From assembly GCA_016710235.1 (NCBI GenBank), contig JADJLG010000003.1, positions 1 through 5,225 on the forward strand: 5,225 bases of DNA, given 5' to 3'. The notes below the pieces were generated by a model that saw nothing but the letters and a program-made list of their open reading frames with translations, was not told where the DNA came from and did no database searches. The stretch comes from Saprospiraceae bacterium (GTDB taxonomy: Bacteria > Bacteroidota > Bacteroidia > Chitinophagales > Saprospiraceae). Within the stretch, counting starts at the first letter, position 1; the number at the start of each line of letters is the position of its first letter. This document shows, in pieces, positions 4,932 through 5,225 of the stretch. Both the position numbers and the translations under genes were made by a program.

Positions 4932-5225
4932 ATTATAATATCCACTGAAGTTGAATCTCATGTTATCTATCATGATGTGTATTTATGTCACAAGTCTATA
5001 CATTGATGAGTCTCAGCGGAGTCTGAAATGTAGTTCAAGTTCGAAAATTTTGATGCTGACTTTAGATAGTACACCTACACTGCCAAAGATCCCAACATCA
5101 GAATTTCGACAACGCAGCGCCGACGATATGATCGCAAGATACCTGGTATGTCTCGTTTTGACAGAAAGGATAGTACGACTTGTATGTTGGGCAGCTATCG
5201 AAGACTGGAATAAGCTTTTTTTTCC
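4932..5225. other. Region downstream of the surface protein gene, no supported gene
   Basis: Two weak open stretches reach the window edge. On the + strand, an ATG at 5053 is followed by 57 codons without a stop (MLTLDSTPTLPKIPTSEF...). On the - strand, 70 codons run in from 5225 to a stop at 5013-5015 (ending KIFELELHFRLR). They overlap, neither matches a family I recognise, and neither has a clear ribosome site. A stretch of this length can be open by chance, so no gene is called. No strong hairpin followed by a T run is seen after the stop at 4931. The T8 run at 5216-5223 has no convincing stem in front of it. Confidence 0.5.

Noticed and set aside
4958..4975. Possible terminator hairpin after the stop codon (TCATG ... 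CATGA)
   Set aside because: The stem is only five base pairs with an eight-base loop and no T run follows.

Overview
The window reads as the 3' part of one large, secreted, repeat-built surface protein gene of a Bacteroidota bacterium, all on the + strand and ending at 4931. Two things support this lineage. The protein ends in a type IX secretion (T9SS) type A sorting domain, and the body is a string of cysteine-bearing Ig/PKD-like modules joined by 'NPLPSGTI'-type linkers, a style common in Saprospiria/Chitinophagales cell-surface proteins. The genus cannot be read from the sequence. The 5' end (start codon, signal peptide, promoter) lies upstream of position 1.

Layout: 1-131 is the tail of a module. 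54-831 and 832-1596 are two almost identical copies of a three-module unit (modules a, b, c; about 777 bp or 259 aa once indels are discounted). 1597-2347 is a third, clearly older unit in which module a is replaced by a different module (d). 2348-2693 is the start of a fourth, diverged unit. 2694-4270 holds non-repetitive Ig-like modules, and 4203-4931 carries the last Ig-like module plus the sorting domain. 4932-5225 has no convincing gene.

The reading frame is broken many times, yet the correct protein always resumes in another frame within a few bases, and the repeat copies differ mainly by 1-2 base indels. This looks more like uncorrected long-read sequencing error than a decayed gene, although decay or frame-based variation cannot be excluded from one sequence. 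I therefore annotate one broken gene (1-4931) and list separately the open segments that carry its real coding content.

There is no operon, RNA gene, CRISPR array, insertion sequence or defence system here. The features worth attention are the recent tandem duplication, the mosaic identity between units, and a CxxC pair conserved in every repeat module.
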